A stretch of 64,000 nucleotides of DNA. Source: Candidatus Pullichristensenella stercorigallinarum (lineage in GTDB: Bacteria > Bacillota > Clostridia > Christensenellales > Aristaeellaceae). A program made the translations under genes and the position numbers. Below the pieces are notes generated by a model. The model made no database searches and was not told the DNA's origin. It saw only the letters and a program-made list of their open reading frames with translations. How positions within the stretch are numbered: the stretch's first letter is position 1; every line of letters starts with the position of its first letter. Positions 40,465 to 48,983 of this stretch are shown here, one piece after another. The DNA is taken from contig DVFZ01000033.1 in NCBI GenBank assembly GCA_018712945.1, forward strand, positions 1 to 64,000. The letters are read 5' to 3'.

Positions 40465-41688
40465 ATGAAGCCGCGCAAAGCCCTGTGCCTGCTGCTCGCG
40501 CTTGTCCATCTGCTGTCGGGCGCGGCGCTGATGGAAGTCGATTTAACAACCCCCGTGCCTACGCAGGCGCCGGCCGCCGCGCCGGAACTGAGCGCCGCGC
40601 CGCTTCTGGACGCGCCGCCCATCGCGCTTTCCTGCGCGGCGGCCATCCTGGTGGAGCCGGAGAGCGGACAGGTGCTCTTTGAGCAAAATGCCGACGTCGC
40701 CCGCCCCGTGGCCTCGGTCACCAAGGTCATGACCATCCTGCTGGCGCTGGAAGCGCTCGCCGAGGGGCGCGTTTCCCTGGAGGATGAATTCGTCGTTTCC
40801 GAAGCGGCGGCCGGCATGGGCGGCTCGCAGGTGCTCCTGGACGTAGGCGAAGTGCAGCCGTTTTCCGTATTGCTCAAAAGCACGATTGTCGGCAGCGCCA
40901 ACGACGCTTCCGTGGCCATTGCCGAAGCGCTCTACGGCTCTGAAACCGTGTTTGTGGAGCGCATGAACGAGTGCGCCCGTCAACTGGGCATGACGAACAC
41001 CAATTTCGTCAACTGCACCGGCCTGCCCGCCGAGGGACAACAGACCACGGCGCGGGATGTGGCGGTCATGACCATCGCCATGCTTCAGCATCCGCAGTAT
41101 TTTGAGTTTTCCGGCGTGTGGCTTGACGAGGTCGATCACGGCGACGGCCGCATTACCCAATTGACCAACACCAACAAGCTCATCCGCCTCTACGAAGGCT
41201 GCGACGGCGGCAAGACCGGTTCTACCACGGAAGCGGGCTACTGCATATCCGCCACGGCCAAGCGCGGCGACATGCGCCTGGTTGCCGTGGTGCTGGGCGC
41301 GGACACGGGCAGCGAGCGCTTCGATATCGCCACCGAAATGCTCGACTACGGCTTTGCCCACTACCGCCTCTACCCGGTGGCGGAAAGGGGCACCAAGGTG
41401 CGCGGCGAGTTGCCGGTCACAGGCGGCGACAGCGAGGGCGTGCCGCTGGCGCTCGACGGAGATCTGACGCTGCTGATTCAGAAGGGCGACGAACAGGGCG
41501 TGCAGCTCGTGCCCAGCCTGCCGGAATCCATCGAGGCCCCGGTCGCCGCCGGGCAGGAGGTGGGCAGCGTGGAAGTGGTTGTCGGCGGCCGCGTGGTTGC
41601 GCGCATTCCCGTCATCGCTACCCAGGAAGTGACCGCCAAGGGCCTGAAAAACGCCATTGGCAGGGTTCTGAAATTCTGGGGACTGTAA
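40465..41688 (+). CDS. dacF: D-alanyl-D-alanine carboxypeptidase (S11), DacF/PBP5-like
   Basis: 407 residues; the second ATG of a pair is chosen because GGAGGG lies 6 nt before it. Signal peptide and a short Pro-rich linker come first. The S11 motifs follow: SVTK (Ser about 84), SAND (about 144) and KTG in GGKTGSTTEAGYC (about 250). A C-terminal beta-rich PBP5_C-like domain closes the protein. It removes the terminal D-Ala from peptidoglycan stem peptides. The dacF name (a spore-cortex enzyme) versus a vegetative DacA is a guess from its upstream site. Confidence 0.88.
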   Translation: MKPRKALCLLLALVHLLSGAALMEVDLTTPVPTQAPAAAPELSAAPLLDAPPIALSCAAAILVEPESGQVLFEQNADVARPVASVTKVMTILLALEALAEGRVSLEDEFVVSEAAAGMGGSQVLLDVGEVQPFSVLLKSTIVGSANDASVAIAEALYGSETVFVERMNECARQLGMTNTNFVNCTGLPAEGQQTTARDVAVMTIAMLQHPQYFEFSGVWLDEVDHGDGRITQLTNTNKLIRLYEGCDGGKTGSTTEAGYCISATAKRGDMRLVAVVLGADTGSERFDIATEMLDYGFAHYRLYPVAERGTKVRGELPVTGGDSEGVPLALDGDLTLLIQKGDEQGVQLVPSLPESIEAPVAAGQEVGSVEVVVGGRVVARIPVIATQEVTAKGLKNAIGRVLKFWGL

Positions 41689-41700
41689 AAATGGAACCTG

Positions 41701-41728
41701 CGCCCGGCCTTGTTGCGCCGGGCGTTTT
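41701..41728 (+). terminator. Terminator of dacF
   Basis: Perfect 8-bp stem CGCCCGGC / GCCGGGCG (41701-41708 with 41717-41724) followed by TTTTGTGTT. It overlaps the next promoter. Confidence 0.8.
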
Positions 41729-41738
41729 GTGTTACAAT
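41710..41738 (+). promoter_or_regulatory. Promoter of the TIGR04076-addA segment
   Basis: TTGTTG (41710-41715), 17-bp spacer, TACAAT (41733-41738), embedded in the dacF terminator hairpin. Confidence 0.5.
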
Positions 41739-41766
41739 GACACAGAAGGCAAAAGGAGGCATGCGC

Positions 41767-42111
41767 ATGAAAAAGGTACGCATTACAGTGCTCAAGACCA
41801 CGTTGGACGAGGATTTGGCGCGCGAATACGGCGTGGAAGGGCTTACCGCCTGCCCGATGCTGCGCGAAGGACAGGTGTTTTATGCCGATTATGCCAAACC
41901 CGACGGCCTGTGCGACGAAGCATGGAAAGCCATTTATCAGTATGTATTCGCCCTGGCGCATGGCGCGGACAAGGGCCTGTTTTACTATGGCGATTGGATT
42001 CGCAAGCCGGGCGTGGCCGTTTGCGCCTGCAACGATGGCCTGCGCCCGGTGATCTTTAAACTTGAGGCCACCGGCGAAGAAGCGCAAATCGACTACACGC
42101 CCGTGCGCTGA
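41767..42111 (+). CDS. TIGR04076-family protein
   Basis: 114 residues from the ATG at 41767, 7 nt after AAAGGAGG; the ATG at 41761 touches the site. It resembles the TIGR04076 family of small Clostridia proteins (start MKKVRITVLKTTLDEDLAREYG, then ACPMLREGQVF, CDEAW and a late CACNDGLRPVIFKLE). Conserved cysteines could bind metal. Function is unknown. It is 14 nt upstream of addA and probably co-transcribed. Confidence 0.75.
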   Translation: MKKVRITVLKTTLDEDLAREYGVEGLTACPMLREGQVFYADYAKPDGLCDEAWKAIYQYVFALAHGADKGLFYYGDWIRKPGVAVCACNDGLRPVIFKLEATGEEAQIDYTPVR

Positions 42112-42125
42112 AGCGGGGAGGAAAT

Positions 42126-45100
42126 ATGCAGTTTACTGAGGAGCAGCGCCGGGCGATTGAGGCGCGGGGAACAAATCTGCTTTTGAGCGCGGCGGCAGGG
42201 TCGGGCAAGACCGCCGTTCTGGTGCAGCGCGTGCTGTCGCTCATCGAAGAAGGCGCGGACGTAGAGCGCATGCTGGTGGTCACGTTCACCCGCGCCGCCG
42301 CCGCCGAAATGCGCGCACGCCTGGCCGCGCGTCTGGGCGAACAGGCATCGCGCGGCGACGAACGCCTGCGCGAACAGATGTTGCGCCTCGACCGCGCCTC
42401 CATCACCACCCTGCACGGATTTTGCGCGGATTTCCTGCGCGCCAATTTCGAGGCCGCCGGCGTGGATCCGGCCTTCCGCATCCTGGACGACGCCGAGGAC
42501 AGGCGCATGCTCGACGAGGCGGCGGACGAAGCGCTCGAGACCCTCTACGCCGAAGGCGGCGAGGCGCTTGCGCATTTGGACGCGGGACGCGGCCCGGAAA
42601 AGGTGCGCGCGCTGGCGCTGGAGTTATATGATTACCTGTGCGAACGCCCGGATCCCGAGGAATGGCTTTCCGCCGCGCTCGACCGCGAACAGGCGCCCGT
42701 GACGGCCTGGACGGAGGAAATCGTGCGCGCGGCGCGCCGTAGCGTGGAAGCGGCGCTGGCCGCCACCCGCGCGGCGCTGGAGCATTCCGGCTGTCCCGCC
42801 CACTACGCCGCCGCCATGGAAAAGGACATGGAAGCCCTGCTCGCCATGCGTGAAATGGACGATGCCGGAACCATGAGCGCGGCGCTGAAGGCTTTCAAGC
42901 AGGCCCGGCCCTCGGGGCGCAACAAGGGCGTCGATTCCGAAGCGCTGGAGGCGGTCAAGGCCCTGCGCAAGACCGCGGACGACGCCATCAAGCGCTCCCG
43001 CCTGCGCAACCTTTCCCTTGCCCAGGCGCGCGCCGACGCGCTGGCGCTTTACGATGTGTTTCCCGTCCTCGCGGACGCGGCGCGGCGCATCGGCGCGGAG
43101 CACGCGCGGCGCAAGGAAGAAAGAAGCGGCCTTTCCTATGCCGACCTGGAGCGCTGTACGCTGCGCGCGCTTGGTCAGGAAAATGTGCGCGACGCCGTGC
43201 GAGAACAATACGAATATGTGTTCGTGGACGAATATCAGGATATTTCGGATTTACAGGAGGCGCTGATCCAAAGCGTGTCGCGCAAAAACAACCTCTTTGC
43301 CGTGGGCGATGTCAAGCAGTCCATTTATCGCTTCCGCCTTGCCGAACCGCGCCTGTTCCTCGGGCGCTATGAGCGCTATCAGCGCGGCGAGGGCGGCGTG
43401 CTCTTGCCACTGACGCGCAACTTCCGTTCCTCCCGGCCGGTGATCGGCTTTGTCAACGCCGTGTTTTCGCGCACCATGCTCGGCGGCGACGCGGAAATTG
43501 TCTACGACGGGTTGGCAAGGCTGAACCCGGGCCGCGCGGACGGAGAGGAAGCGCCCTTGCCGGAAATCCACATACTCGACGAATCCGCCGGCGAGGACGT
43601 CGGGGACGACGAGGCGCTGGAGGAAATTGGCCGCGCCGGGCGCGAGGCGATGTGGATTGCCGGGCGCATCCGCGCCTTGCGGGCGGAACAGCCGGGGCTG
43701 CGCTACCGGGATATCGCCATCCTCACCCGTGCCAAGAGCTCCGCGGCGGCGGCCATGCTGCCGGTGTTGCTCTCCGAGGGCATCCCCGCCTATGCGGAGG
43801 GGCTTTCCGGGTATTTTGATACCCTCGAAGTCGCTTTTGTCCTCTCGCTTTTGCGTCTGGTGGACAGCGAGCTGCGCGATGTGGAGATGATCGGCGCGCT
43901 GCGCTCCTGCATGGCGCAGCTCACACTGGAGGAGCTTTCGCAGATCCGCCTTGCGCACGCGGACATGTCCTTTGCCGGCGCCGCCCGCGCCCGGGCAGAG
44001 GAAGGGGAGGACGCGCTTTCCCAAAAGCTGCGCGGCTTTTTCGCGCGGCTGGATTCCTGGCGGCTGCGCGCGGACACGCTGCCCCTGGGCGAGCTGGTGC
44101 GCGCCGTATGCGTGGAAAGCGGCTTTTATACATACGCCGGAGCCCTGCCCGGCGGCGCGCAGCGGCAGGCCAATCTGGACGCGCTGGTAACGCGGGCGGA
44201 GAATTTCGACGCGGAAATTTCCGGCTCGCTGACGCGCTTTCTGGGCTATGCGGAGCACATGCGCGCGCGCGGCGATGGAGACAGCGCCCATCTGCTCGGC
44301 GAGGGCGACGACGTGGTGCGCCTGATGACCATCCACAAGAGCAAGGGCCTGGAATTCCCAGTGGTGTTCGGGGCGCTGACGGCGCGTTCCTTCTGCGGCG
44401 CTGCCAGCGGGGAACTGTTCCGCGCCCATCGGGAGCTGGGGTTGGGCATACATTATGTCGATGAAAAGCTTGGCACCCGGCGCGAGCCGCTTTCCTACCT
44501 CGCCATCGGCGAGCGCGACCGGCGCGAGGACGCCGCCGAGGAATTGCGCCTGCTGTACGTGCTTTTGACGCGCGCCCAACAGCGGCTGATCCTGGTGGGC
44601 AGCCTGCGCAACGCCGCCGCCCGCTTGCCCATTTTCGAGGCTACGGGTGATTTCCCCAGCGCCGCCACGAGCCATTTGCAGCTCGTGCTCGGCGCGCTGG
44701 CTGCGGCGCGGCGGGCCGGGGAAGCGCCGGTGGCGAGTGTGACGGTACATGCGCTGGACGAGCTTTCCGGTCCTCCGCCCGTCCCGGAAGCGGAGATGGG
44801 CGCGCAGGCGCTTTTGCGCGAAGCGCTGGGGCAGAAAGCGGAAGAACGGGAGGCGCTGGACGAGGCTATGGCCTGGGTCTACCCGCACATGCTGGACAGC
44901 GAGCGCCCGCTCAAGCTCACGGCTTCCGGGCTTTTGCGCGAGGCGGAAGGCCCGCGCGAGCTGCCTGCGCTGGCCGAGCGGCCGCAGTTTATGCAGGAGG
45001 GCGGCATGACCGGCGCGGAGCGGGGCAACGCCTATCACCGCGCCTTGCAGCTTCTGGAGCTTGCGCCCCTGCGGGGATTGTCCGCAGCGGAACTGGCCGC

Positions 45101-45542
45101 TGCCGTGCGCGCCCAGCTGGACGAAATGCGCGCCGCCAACCGCCTGTCCGCCGCAGAGCGGGAGGCCGTGCGGCCGGAACGCCTGGCCCGCTTCCTGGCC
45201 GGAAAAACGGGCGCGAGGCTTCTGCAAAGCGATACGGTGCGCCGTGAGTGGCCCTTCAACGTGCGCATGCGCGTGTCCGAAGCGCTGGACGATCCCGCAC
45301 ACGAGCGCTACGGCGGCGAAGAAGTGCTCGTACAGGGCACCGTGGACTGCTGCTTTATCGAAAACGGCGGCTGGGTGCTGCTCGATTACAAGACGGACGC
45401 TGCGCGGGATCGCGAGGCCCTCGTGCGCCACTATACAAAGCAGCTCGCTATTTACGCCCTGGCGCTGGAACGCATCACCGGCCTGCCGGTGCGGGAAAGG
45501 CTTTTGTGCCTACTTTCGCTGGGCGAAGAAATTTCCCTGTGA
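42126..45542 (+). CDS. addA: ATP-dependent helicase/nuclease subunit AddA
   Basis: 1138 residues, ATG after GGGGAGG. It is a UvrD-like superfamily 1 helicase with Walker A SAAAGSGKTAVL (about 22-33), motif Ia VVTFTRAAAAEMR, the DEYQDIS Walker B box and IHKSKGLEFPVV. A C-terminal PD-(D/E)XK nuclease follows (GTVDCCF, then LLDYKTD, about 1070-1093). AddAB resects double-strand breaks. AddB is normally encoded next to AddA, but none is present in the window. Slightly shorter than Bacillus AddA (about 1230). Confidence 0.93.
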   Translation: MQFTEEQRRAIEARGTNLLLSAAAGSGKTAVLVQRVLSLIEEGADVERMLVVTFTRAAAAEMRARLAARLGEQASRGDERLREQMLRLDRASITTLHGFCADFLRANFEAAGVDPAFRILDDAEDRRMLDEAADEALETLYAEGGEALAHLDAGRGPEKVRALALELYDYLCERPDPEEWLSAALDREQAPVTAWTEEIVRAARRSVEAALAATRAALEHSGCPAHYAAAMEKDMEALLAMREMDDAGTMSAALKAFKQARPSGRNKGVDSEALEAVKALRKTADDAIKRSRLRNLSLAQARADALALYDVFPVLADAARRIGAEHARRKEERSGLSYADLERCTLRALGQENVRDAVREQYEYVFVDEYQDISDLQEALIQSVSRKNNLFAVGDVKQSIYRFRLAEPRLFLGRYERYQRGEGGVLLPLTRNFRSSRPVIGFVNAVFSRTMLGGDAEIVYDGLARLNPGRADGEEAPLPEIHILDESAGEDVGDDEALEEIGRAGREAMWIAGRIRALRAEQPGLRYRDIAILTRAKSSAAAAMLPVLLSEGIPAYAEGLSGYFDTLEVAFVLSLLRLVDSELRDVEMIGALRSCMAQLTLEELSQIRLAHADMSFAGAARARAEEGEDALSQKLRGFFARLDSWRLRADTLPLGELVRAVCVESGFYTYAGALPGGAQRQANLDALVTRAENFDAEISGSLTRFLGYAEHMRARGDGDSAHLLGEGDDVVRLMTIHKSKGLEFPVVFGALTARSFCGAASGELFRAHRELGLGIHYVDEKLGTRREPLSYLAIGERDRREDAAEELRLLYVLLTRAQQRLILVGSLRNAAARLPIFEATGDFPSAATSHLQLVLGALAAARRAGEAPVASVTVHALDELSGPPPVPEAEMGAQALLREALGQKAEEREALDEAMAWVYPHMLDSERPLKLTASGLLREAEGPRELPALAERPQFMQEGGMTGAERGNAYHRALQLLELAPLRGLSAAELAAAVRAQLDEMRAANRLSAAEREAVRPERLARFLAGKTGARLLQSDTVRREWPFNVRMRVSEALDDPAHERYGGEEVLVQGTVDCCFIENGGWVLLDYKTDAARDREALVRHYTKQLAIYALALERITGLPVRERLLCLLSLGEEISL

Positions 45543-45553
45543 GGTGAAGGATT

Positions 45554-45955
45554 ATGAAAATACTGATCGTGGACGGACAGGGCGGCGGCATCGGCCGCCA
45601 ACTCGCCGAAGCGCTCAAAAGGGCGGGAGAGCAGGATGTCACCTGCGTGGGCACGAACGCCATCGCCACCGCCGCCATGCTCAAGGCCGGGGCGGCGCAC
45701 GCGGCAACGGGGGAAAACGCCGTCGTGGTCGCCTGCCGGGAGGCCGATGTTGTCGCCGGACCTTTGGGCATCGTCATTGCCGACGCCCTGATGGGCGAAG
45801 TTACGCCCGCAATGGCCGCCGCCATCGCCCAAAGCCGCGCCCGCAAGGTGCTTATCCCCGTCAACCAATGCGGGAATTTTGTGGTGGGCGTCCCTGCGGG
45901 CGAAACCACGGCCAGCCTGGTAGCAAAGGCCGTTGAGGCGATTCTGCGCCCGTGA
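45554..45955 (+). CDS. DUF3842 family protein
   Basis: 133 residues, starting 11 nt after addA with GAGGTGAAGG upstream. A Rossmann-type glycine motif (VDGQGGGIGRQLAEAL) is followed by CVGTNAIAT, ADVVAGPLGIVIADALMGE and a C-terminal IPVNQCGNFVVG. Its length and motifs fit DUF3842, found mainly in Clostridia and functionally undefined. Probably in the addA transcript. Confidence 0.8.
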   Translation: MKILIVDGQGGGIGRQLAEALKRAGEQDVTCVGTNAIATAAMLKAGAAHAATGENAVVVACREADVVAGPLGIVIADALMGEVTPAMAAAIAQSRARKVLIPVNQCGNFVVGVPAGETTASLVAKAVEAILRP

Positions 45956-45971
45956 AACTGCAATATTTAAC

Positions 45972-46062
45972 TTGCGGGTTGAAACCCGGAATGCTATAAT
46001 AAATTCGATAACAACGGCAGAAGCCGGACACGGTTCCAGAAGGAACTGCGTCCGGCTTTTTT
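45972..46062 (+). promoter_or_regulatory. Promoter, operator and attenuator-like leader of the ECF S-component
   Basis: TTGCGG (45972-45977), 17-bp spacer, TATAAT (45995-46000). A perfect palindrome CGGGTT-GA-AACCCG (45975-45988) occupies the spacer. Downstream of the start lies a strong terminator: AGCCGGAC / GTCCGGCT (46022-46029 with 46050-46057) extended by a GTTCC / GGAAC pair, then six T. A small CGGC-AGAA-GCCG hairpin (46015-46026) would compete with its 5' arm. I do not recognise a known riboswitch. Confidence 0.6.
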
Positions 46063-46090
46063 GGCGAAAGCCGCCGGAGAGGAGAACGAT

Positions 46091-46621
46091 ATGAGAAAGA
46101 GTATTCGGGAACTTGTCCTTGCCGCCGTGTGTCTGGCGTTGTGCCTTTACCTGCCATTTTTGACGGGGCAGATTCCCCAGTGGGGCAACATGCTTTCGCC
46201 GATGCACATTCCCGTGCTCCTGTGCGGATTGATGTGCGGCTGGCCTTACGCGATGACGGTCGGCCTGATCGCGCCGCCGCTGCGCTACGCGCTGTTCGGA
46301 ATGCCGCCCATCATGCCCACTGGCGCGGCGATGATGGTGGAGCTGGCGGTCTACGGCCTGAGCGCGTCCCTTTTGCGCCGGGCGTTGCCCAAGCGCCCCG
46401 CCTATCTGTATGTCTCGTTGATCCTTGCCATGCTGCTGGGCCGGGTGGCTTGGGGCGCGGCGCGCCTGGCGCTGGCGGGGCTGAGCAACGGTGTGTTTAC
46501 CTTTGCCGAATTCCTGGCCGGGGCGTTCACTACGGCGGTTCCGGGCATCATTTGCCACATCCTCATTATCCCGCCGGTCGTTATGGCGTTGGAAAAGGTG
46601 CGGGGCCGCGCAATGGCGTAG
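46091..46621 (+). CDS. ECF transporter S-component
   Basis: 176 residues from the ATG at 46091 after GAGAGGAG. Six hydrophobic helices are visible, with the S-component feature of an N-terminal LAAVCLALCLYLPFL helix and a second helix with polar small residues. Substrate-specific S-components bind a vitamin or nucleobase and share an energising module encoded elsewhere. No A or T component is adjacent. The attenuator-like leader may reveal the ligand, but sequence alone does not. Confidence 0.8.
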   Translation: MRKSIRELVLAAVCLALCLYLPFLTGQIPQWGNMLSPMHIPVLLCGLMCGWPYAMTVGLIAPPLRYALFGMPPIMPTGAAMMVELAVYGLSASLLRRALPKRPAYLYVSLILAMLLGRVAWGAARLALAGLSNGVFTFAEFLAGAFTTAVPGIICHILIIPPVVMALEKVRGRAMA

Positions 46622-46632
46622 AAGGAACGCAA

Positions 46633-46682
46633 TTTGGCAGCGGCGGTGGCGACGCTTTTTCCACCGCCCGCCGTTGCCAAAA
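46633..46682 (+). other. Long hairpin after the ECF gene
   Basis: Inverted repeat of about 20 nt with bulges (TTTGGCAGCGGCGGTGG against CCACCGCC and CCGTTGCCAAA). No U-tract follows in either direction, so termination is doubtful. Confidence 0.4.
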
Positions 46683-46741
46683 TTCTGGGCAATCTCCAGC
46701 GCGCTTTTGCTTTTTATAGCTGCCGCTGCCCGAAAAAAACC

Positions 46742-46770
46742 TTGCGCCGGAAGCGATTTCGTGTTATGAT
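46742..46770 (+). promoter_or_regulatory. Promoter of the acidic membrane protein gene
   Basis: TTGCGC (46742-46747), 17-bp spacer, TATGAT (46765-46770). It shares 15 identical bases with the promoter at 37551. Confidence 0.7.
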
Positions 46771-46804
46771 ACAGGCGATGCTATTTTGAACGGAGGAATC
46801 GCAG

Positions 46805-47467
46805 TTGTCTGACACGATTGACCGCGAAAAGCTGGAAGATACGAACAACGAGTACAAAGACACCGCCCCGGAAGAATCCGAAGCCGCGGCGGCGGAGATG
46901 CCTGCTGATCCGCTTGAACCGGCGAAGCAGGAGGGGGTGGAGGAATCTGCGGCAGAAGAGCCGGAAACCGCGGAGCAGTTTCCCAGGATCGCCCCGGAGG
47001 ATTTGCCTTCGCAGACAATTAAGGATATCCCCTACGTGGAGGATGACCTGCCTACGCTGGAGGACGACGCGCCTTTGGACAAAGGTAAGCTGTATAATTA
47101 TGTCTCCAGGATGGACGACAAGCAGTTCCGCCGCGCGCAGATCATTTTTGGCGTCGTGCTTGGCGCGTTGGCGGCTATTTGCATAATTGTTCCCTTCCCG
47201 GGGGAGGACGCCGCCAGCGCCAGCATGTGGAACTTTGTCATCGCCTTGCTTATTGTAACCTGGCTGCCGCGCTATATAGAACGCAAGATCGAACAGCGCT
47301 TGCCGGTTGCTCAGAAATGGATGTTGATCGTATTTGCCGTTGGCATGGTCGCTTCCATCGGCATTGGGGCCCTGCAGGGCAATTTCTCGCAGACGGTTTC
47401 GGCGTCTCCCAGCCCGTCGCCTGAGGTAAGCGCAACCCCGGCGCCGTCCGTAACCCCGGCGCCATAG
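46805..47467 (+). CDS. Membrane protein with acidic cytoplasmic region, unknown function
   Basis: 220 residues from a TTG at 46805 preceded by GGAGG. Residues 1-95 are highly acidic and probably disordered. About 35 residues then lead into three hydrophobic helices (about 112-130, 136-152, 166-184). The C-terminus is a Ser/Pro/Ala tail (SPSPSPEVSATPAP). I know no family for it. It is monocistronic with its own promoter and strong terminator. Confidence 0.72.
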   Translation: MSDTIDREKLEDTNNEYKDTAPEESEAAAAEMPADPLEPAKQEGVEESAAEEPETAEQFPRIAPEDLPSQTIKDIPYVEDDLPTLEDDAPLDKGKLYNYVSRMDDKQFRRAQIIFGVVLGALAAICIIVPFPGEDAASASMWNFVIALLIVTWLPRYIERKIEQRLPVAQKWMLIVFAVGMVASIGIGALQGNFSQTVSASPSPSPEVSATPAPSVTPAP

Positions 47468-47478
47468 CAGCAAAGCAA

Positions 47479-47505
47479 AACCGGGCTGCAAGGCCCGGTT
47501 TTTTT
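47479..47505 (+). terminator. Terminator of the acidic membrane protein gene
   Basis: Stem AACCGGGC / GCCCGGTT with core 47481-47486 and 47493-47498, followed by seven T. Confidence 0.9.
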
Positions 47506-47635
47506 GTGCGCGCGCAACATGGCCCTTGCCGTACTTTTGACACAGCTCTATTGCGAACCGCTGAAGTGTTTTACAGAATTCTGAATATACGGATACAAAA
47601 AGCACTGTTTTGTCATTTCTCACGGCTTGTTCATG

Positions 47636-47641
47636 TATAAT
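47636..47641 (+). promoter_or_regulatory. -10 of the CapA-like gene, leaving almost no leader
   Basis: TATAAT at 47636-47641, only 7 nt before the ATG at 47649; TTGTCA lies 20 bp upstream (47610-47615). Transcription would begin at or next to the start codon. Confidence 0.45.
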
Positions 47642-47648
47642 ACTGCAT

Positions 47649-48983
47649 ATGAAACACAGCAACGATCAATTTGACAAGAATATGTCGGGCAGGGCGGCTC
47701 GCGCGGCGCGCCGCCGCGCCGAACAGCGAGGTATGCGTCTGACGGCCGCGCTGTGCGCCGTGCTTAGCGTGGCGCTCGTCTGTATGCTAGCCGTGCTTTT
47801 CAACGGCGGGGGGAATAGCCCTGCCCCGGACAACACGGCCATACAGGCCGCCGCGACGCCTGTGGAAACGGCTTCCGTTTCCGCCGCTACCGCCGCGGTG
47901 ACACAAGAAGCGTCTACCGCCGCCCCAACGCCGTTGCCTACGCCGCTGGATGGCGGCTTGGTTGCGCCCACACAGAGTGTGGAACCGGCCGATGCGGGGC
48001 GGCAGACGGGCGGCGAGGTGCCCGTTCTGGAAACCGAGGAGGAACTCACCCGCACGACAATCCTGATTTCCGCGGCGGGGGATTGTACGCTCGGCGGCGA
48101 CGTCAATTCCAGCAGCGGCGGGCGCTTTTCGCAGTATGCGGATGAATATGGTCTGGATTACTTCTTTGAAAACGTGCGCGATATCTTTGCCGCGGACGAT
48201 TTTACCGTCGTCAACCTCGAAGGGCCGCTGACCACGCAAACCTCCAAACGCTCCGGACGGCAGTTCAACTTCCGCGGCGACCCGGAATATGTAAAAATCC
48301 TTTCCGGCTCGAGCGTGGAGGTGTGCTCGCTGGCCAATAACCACGCCCTTGATTTCAAGAACGCCGGTCTGAGCGATACCGCCGCCAATCTGGAAAGTGT
48401 AGGCGTGGGCGCGGCAGGCTACGATAACGCCTGGTATGGCGAAAAGGATGGCGTGCGCGTCTGTTTTTTGAGCTTTACCGAGTGGGATTATAGCGCCGAC
48501 GCCATTGCCGAGCGCGTTCGCCAGGAAAAGGAAAACAGCGATTTGGTCATCGTCTCCGTGCACTGGGGCGAGGAACTGCGCAACCGCGCTACTTCCACGC
48601 AGGAGCGCTATGGCCACGCCATTATCGACGCGGGCGCGGATTTGGTGCTCGGCCATCATCCGCACGTCCTGGGCGGCATCGAGCAGTATAAGGGCAAATA
48701 CATCGTTTACAGCCTCGCCAATTTCTGCTTTGGCGGCAATTCCAATCCCAACGACAAGGATACGATGATCTTCCAACAGACCTTCGTTGTCGATGGCGCG
48801 GGCAATGTTTCCGATGGCGGCATCAACATCATTCCCTGCTCCATCAGTTCAGTTTCCTCCACCAACAACTATCAGCCCACGCCCCTGACCGGCGATGCGG
48901 CCGCGGCGGTCATCGACAAGGTTTCCTCCTATTCGACGGTTGAAGAAATTCTCTGGATGGACAGTTATACCGGCAGGCGCTGA
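47649..48983 (+). CDS. CapA/PgsA-like poly-gamma-glutamate synthesis-type metallophosphatase protein
   Basis: 444 residues from the ATG at 47649, which lacks any Shine-Dalgarno. A short basic N-terminus precedes a membrane helix (about residues 31-50) and a Thr/Pro/Ala-rich linker. The PGA_cap domain follows: AAGDCTLGGD, VVNLEGPLT, CSLANNHALDF, SVHWGEEL, LGHHPHVLGG and YSLANFCFGG. These are the metal ligands of this calcineurin-like fold. It is a surface protein, possibly involved in polymer or wall metabolism; no capBC genes are nearby. The 3' end overlaps the convergent permease gene by 19 nt. Confidence 0.87.
   Translation: MKHSNDQFDKNMSGRAARAARRRAEQRGMRLTAALCAVLSVALVCMLAVLFNGGGNSPAPDNTAIQAAATPVETASVSAATAAVTQEASTAAPTPLPTPLDGGLVAPTQSVEPADAGRQTGGEVPVLETEEELTRTTILISAAGDCTLGGDVNSSSGGRFSQYADEYGLDYFFENVRDIFAADDFTVVNLEGPLTTQTSKRSGRQFNFRGDPEYVKILSGSSVEVCSLANNHALDFKNAGLSDTAANLESVGVGAAGYDNAWYGEKDGVRVCFLSFTEWDYSADAIAERVRQEKENSDLVIVSVHWGEELRNRATSTQERYGHAIIDAGADLVLGHHPHVLGGIEQYKGKYIVYSLANFCFGGNSNPNDKDTMIFQQTFVVDGAGNVSDGGINIIPCSISSVSSTNNYQPTPLTGDAAAAVIDKVSSYSTVEEILWMDSYTGRR

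Noticed and set aside
43251..45431. 726-codon minus-strand frame opposite addA
   Set aside because: AddA motifs on the plus strand are unambiguous; the antisense product has no recognisable domain.
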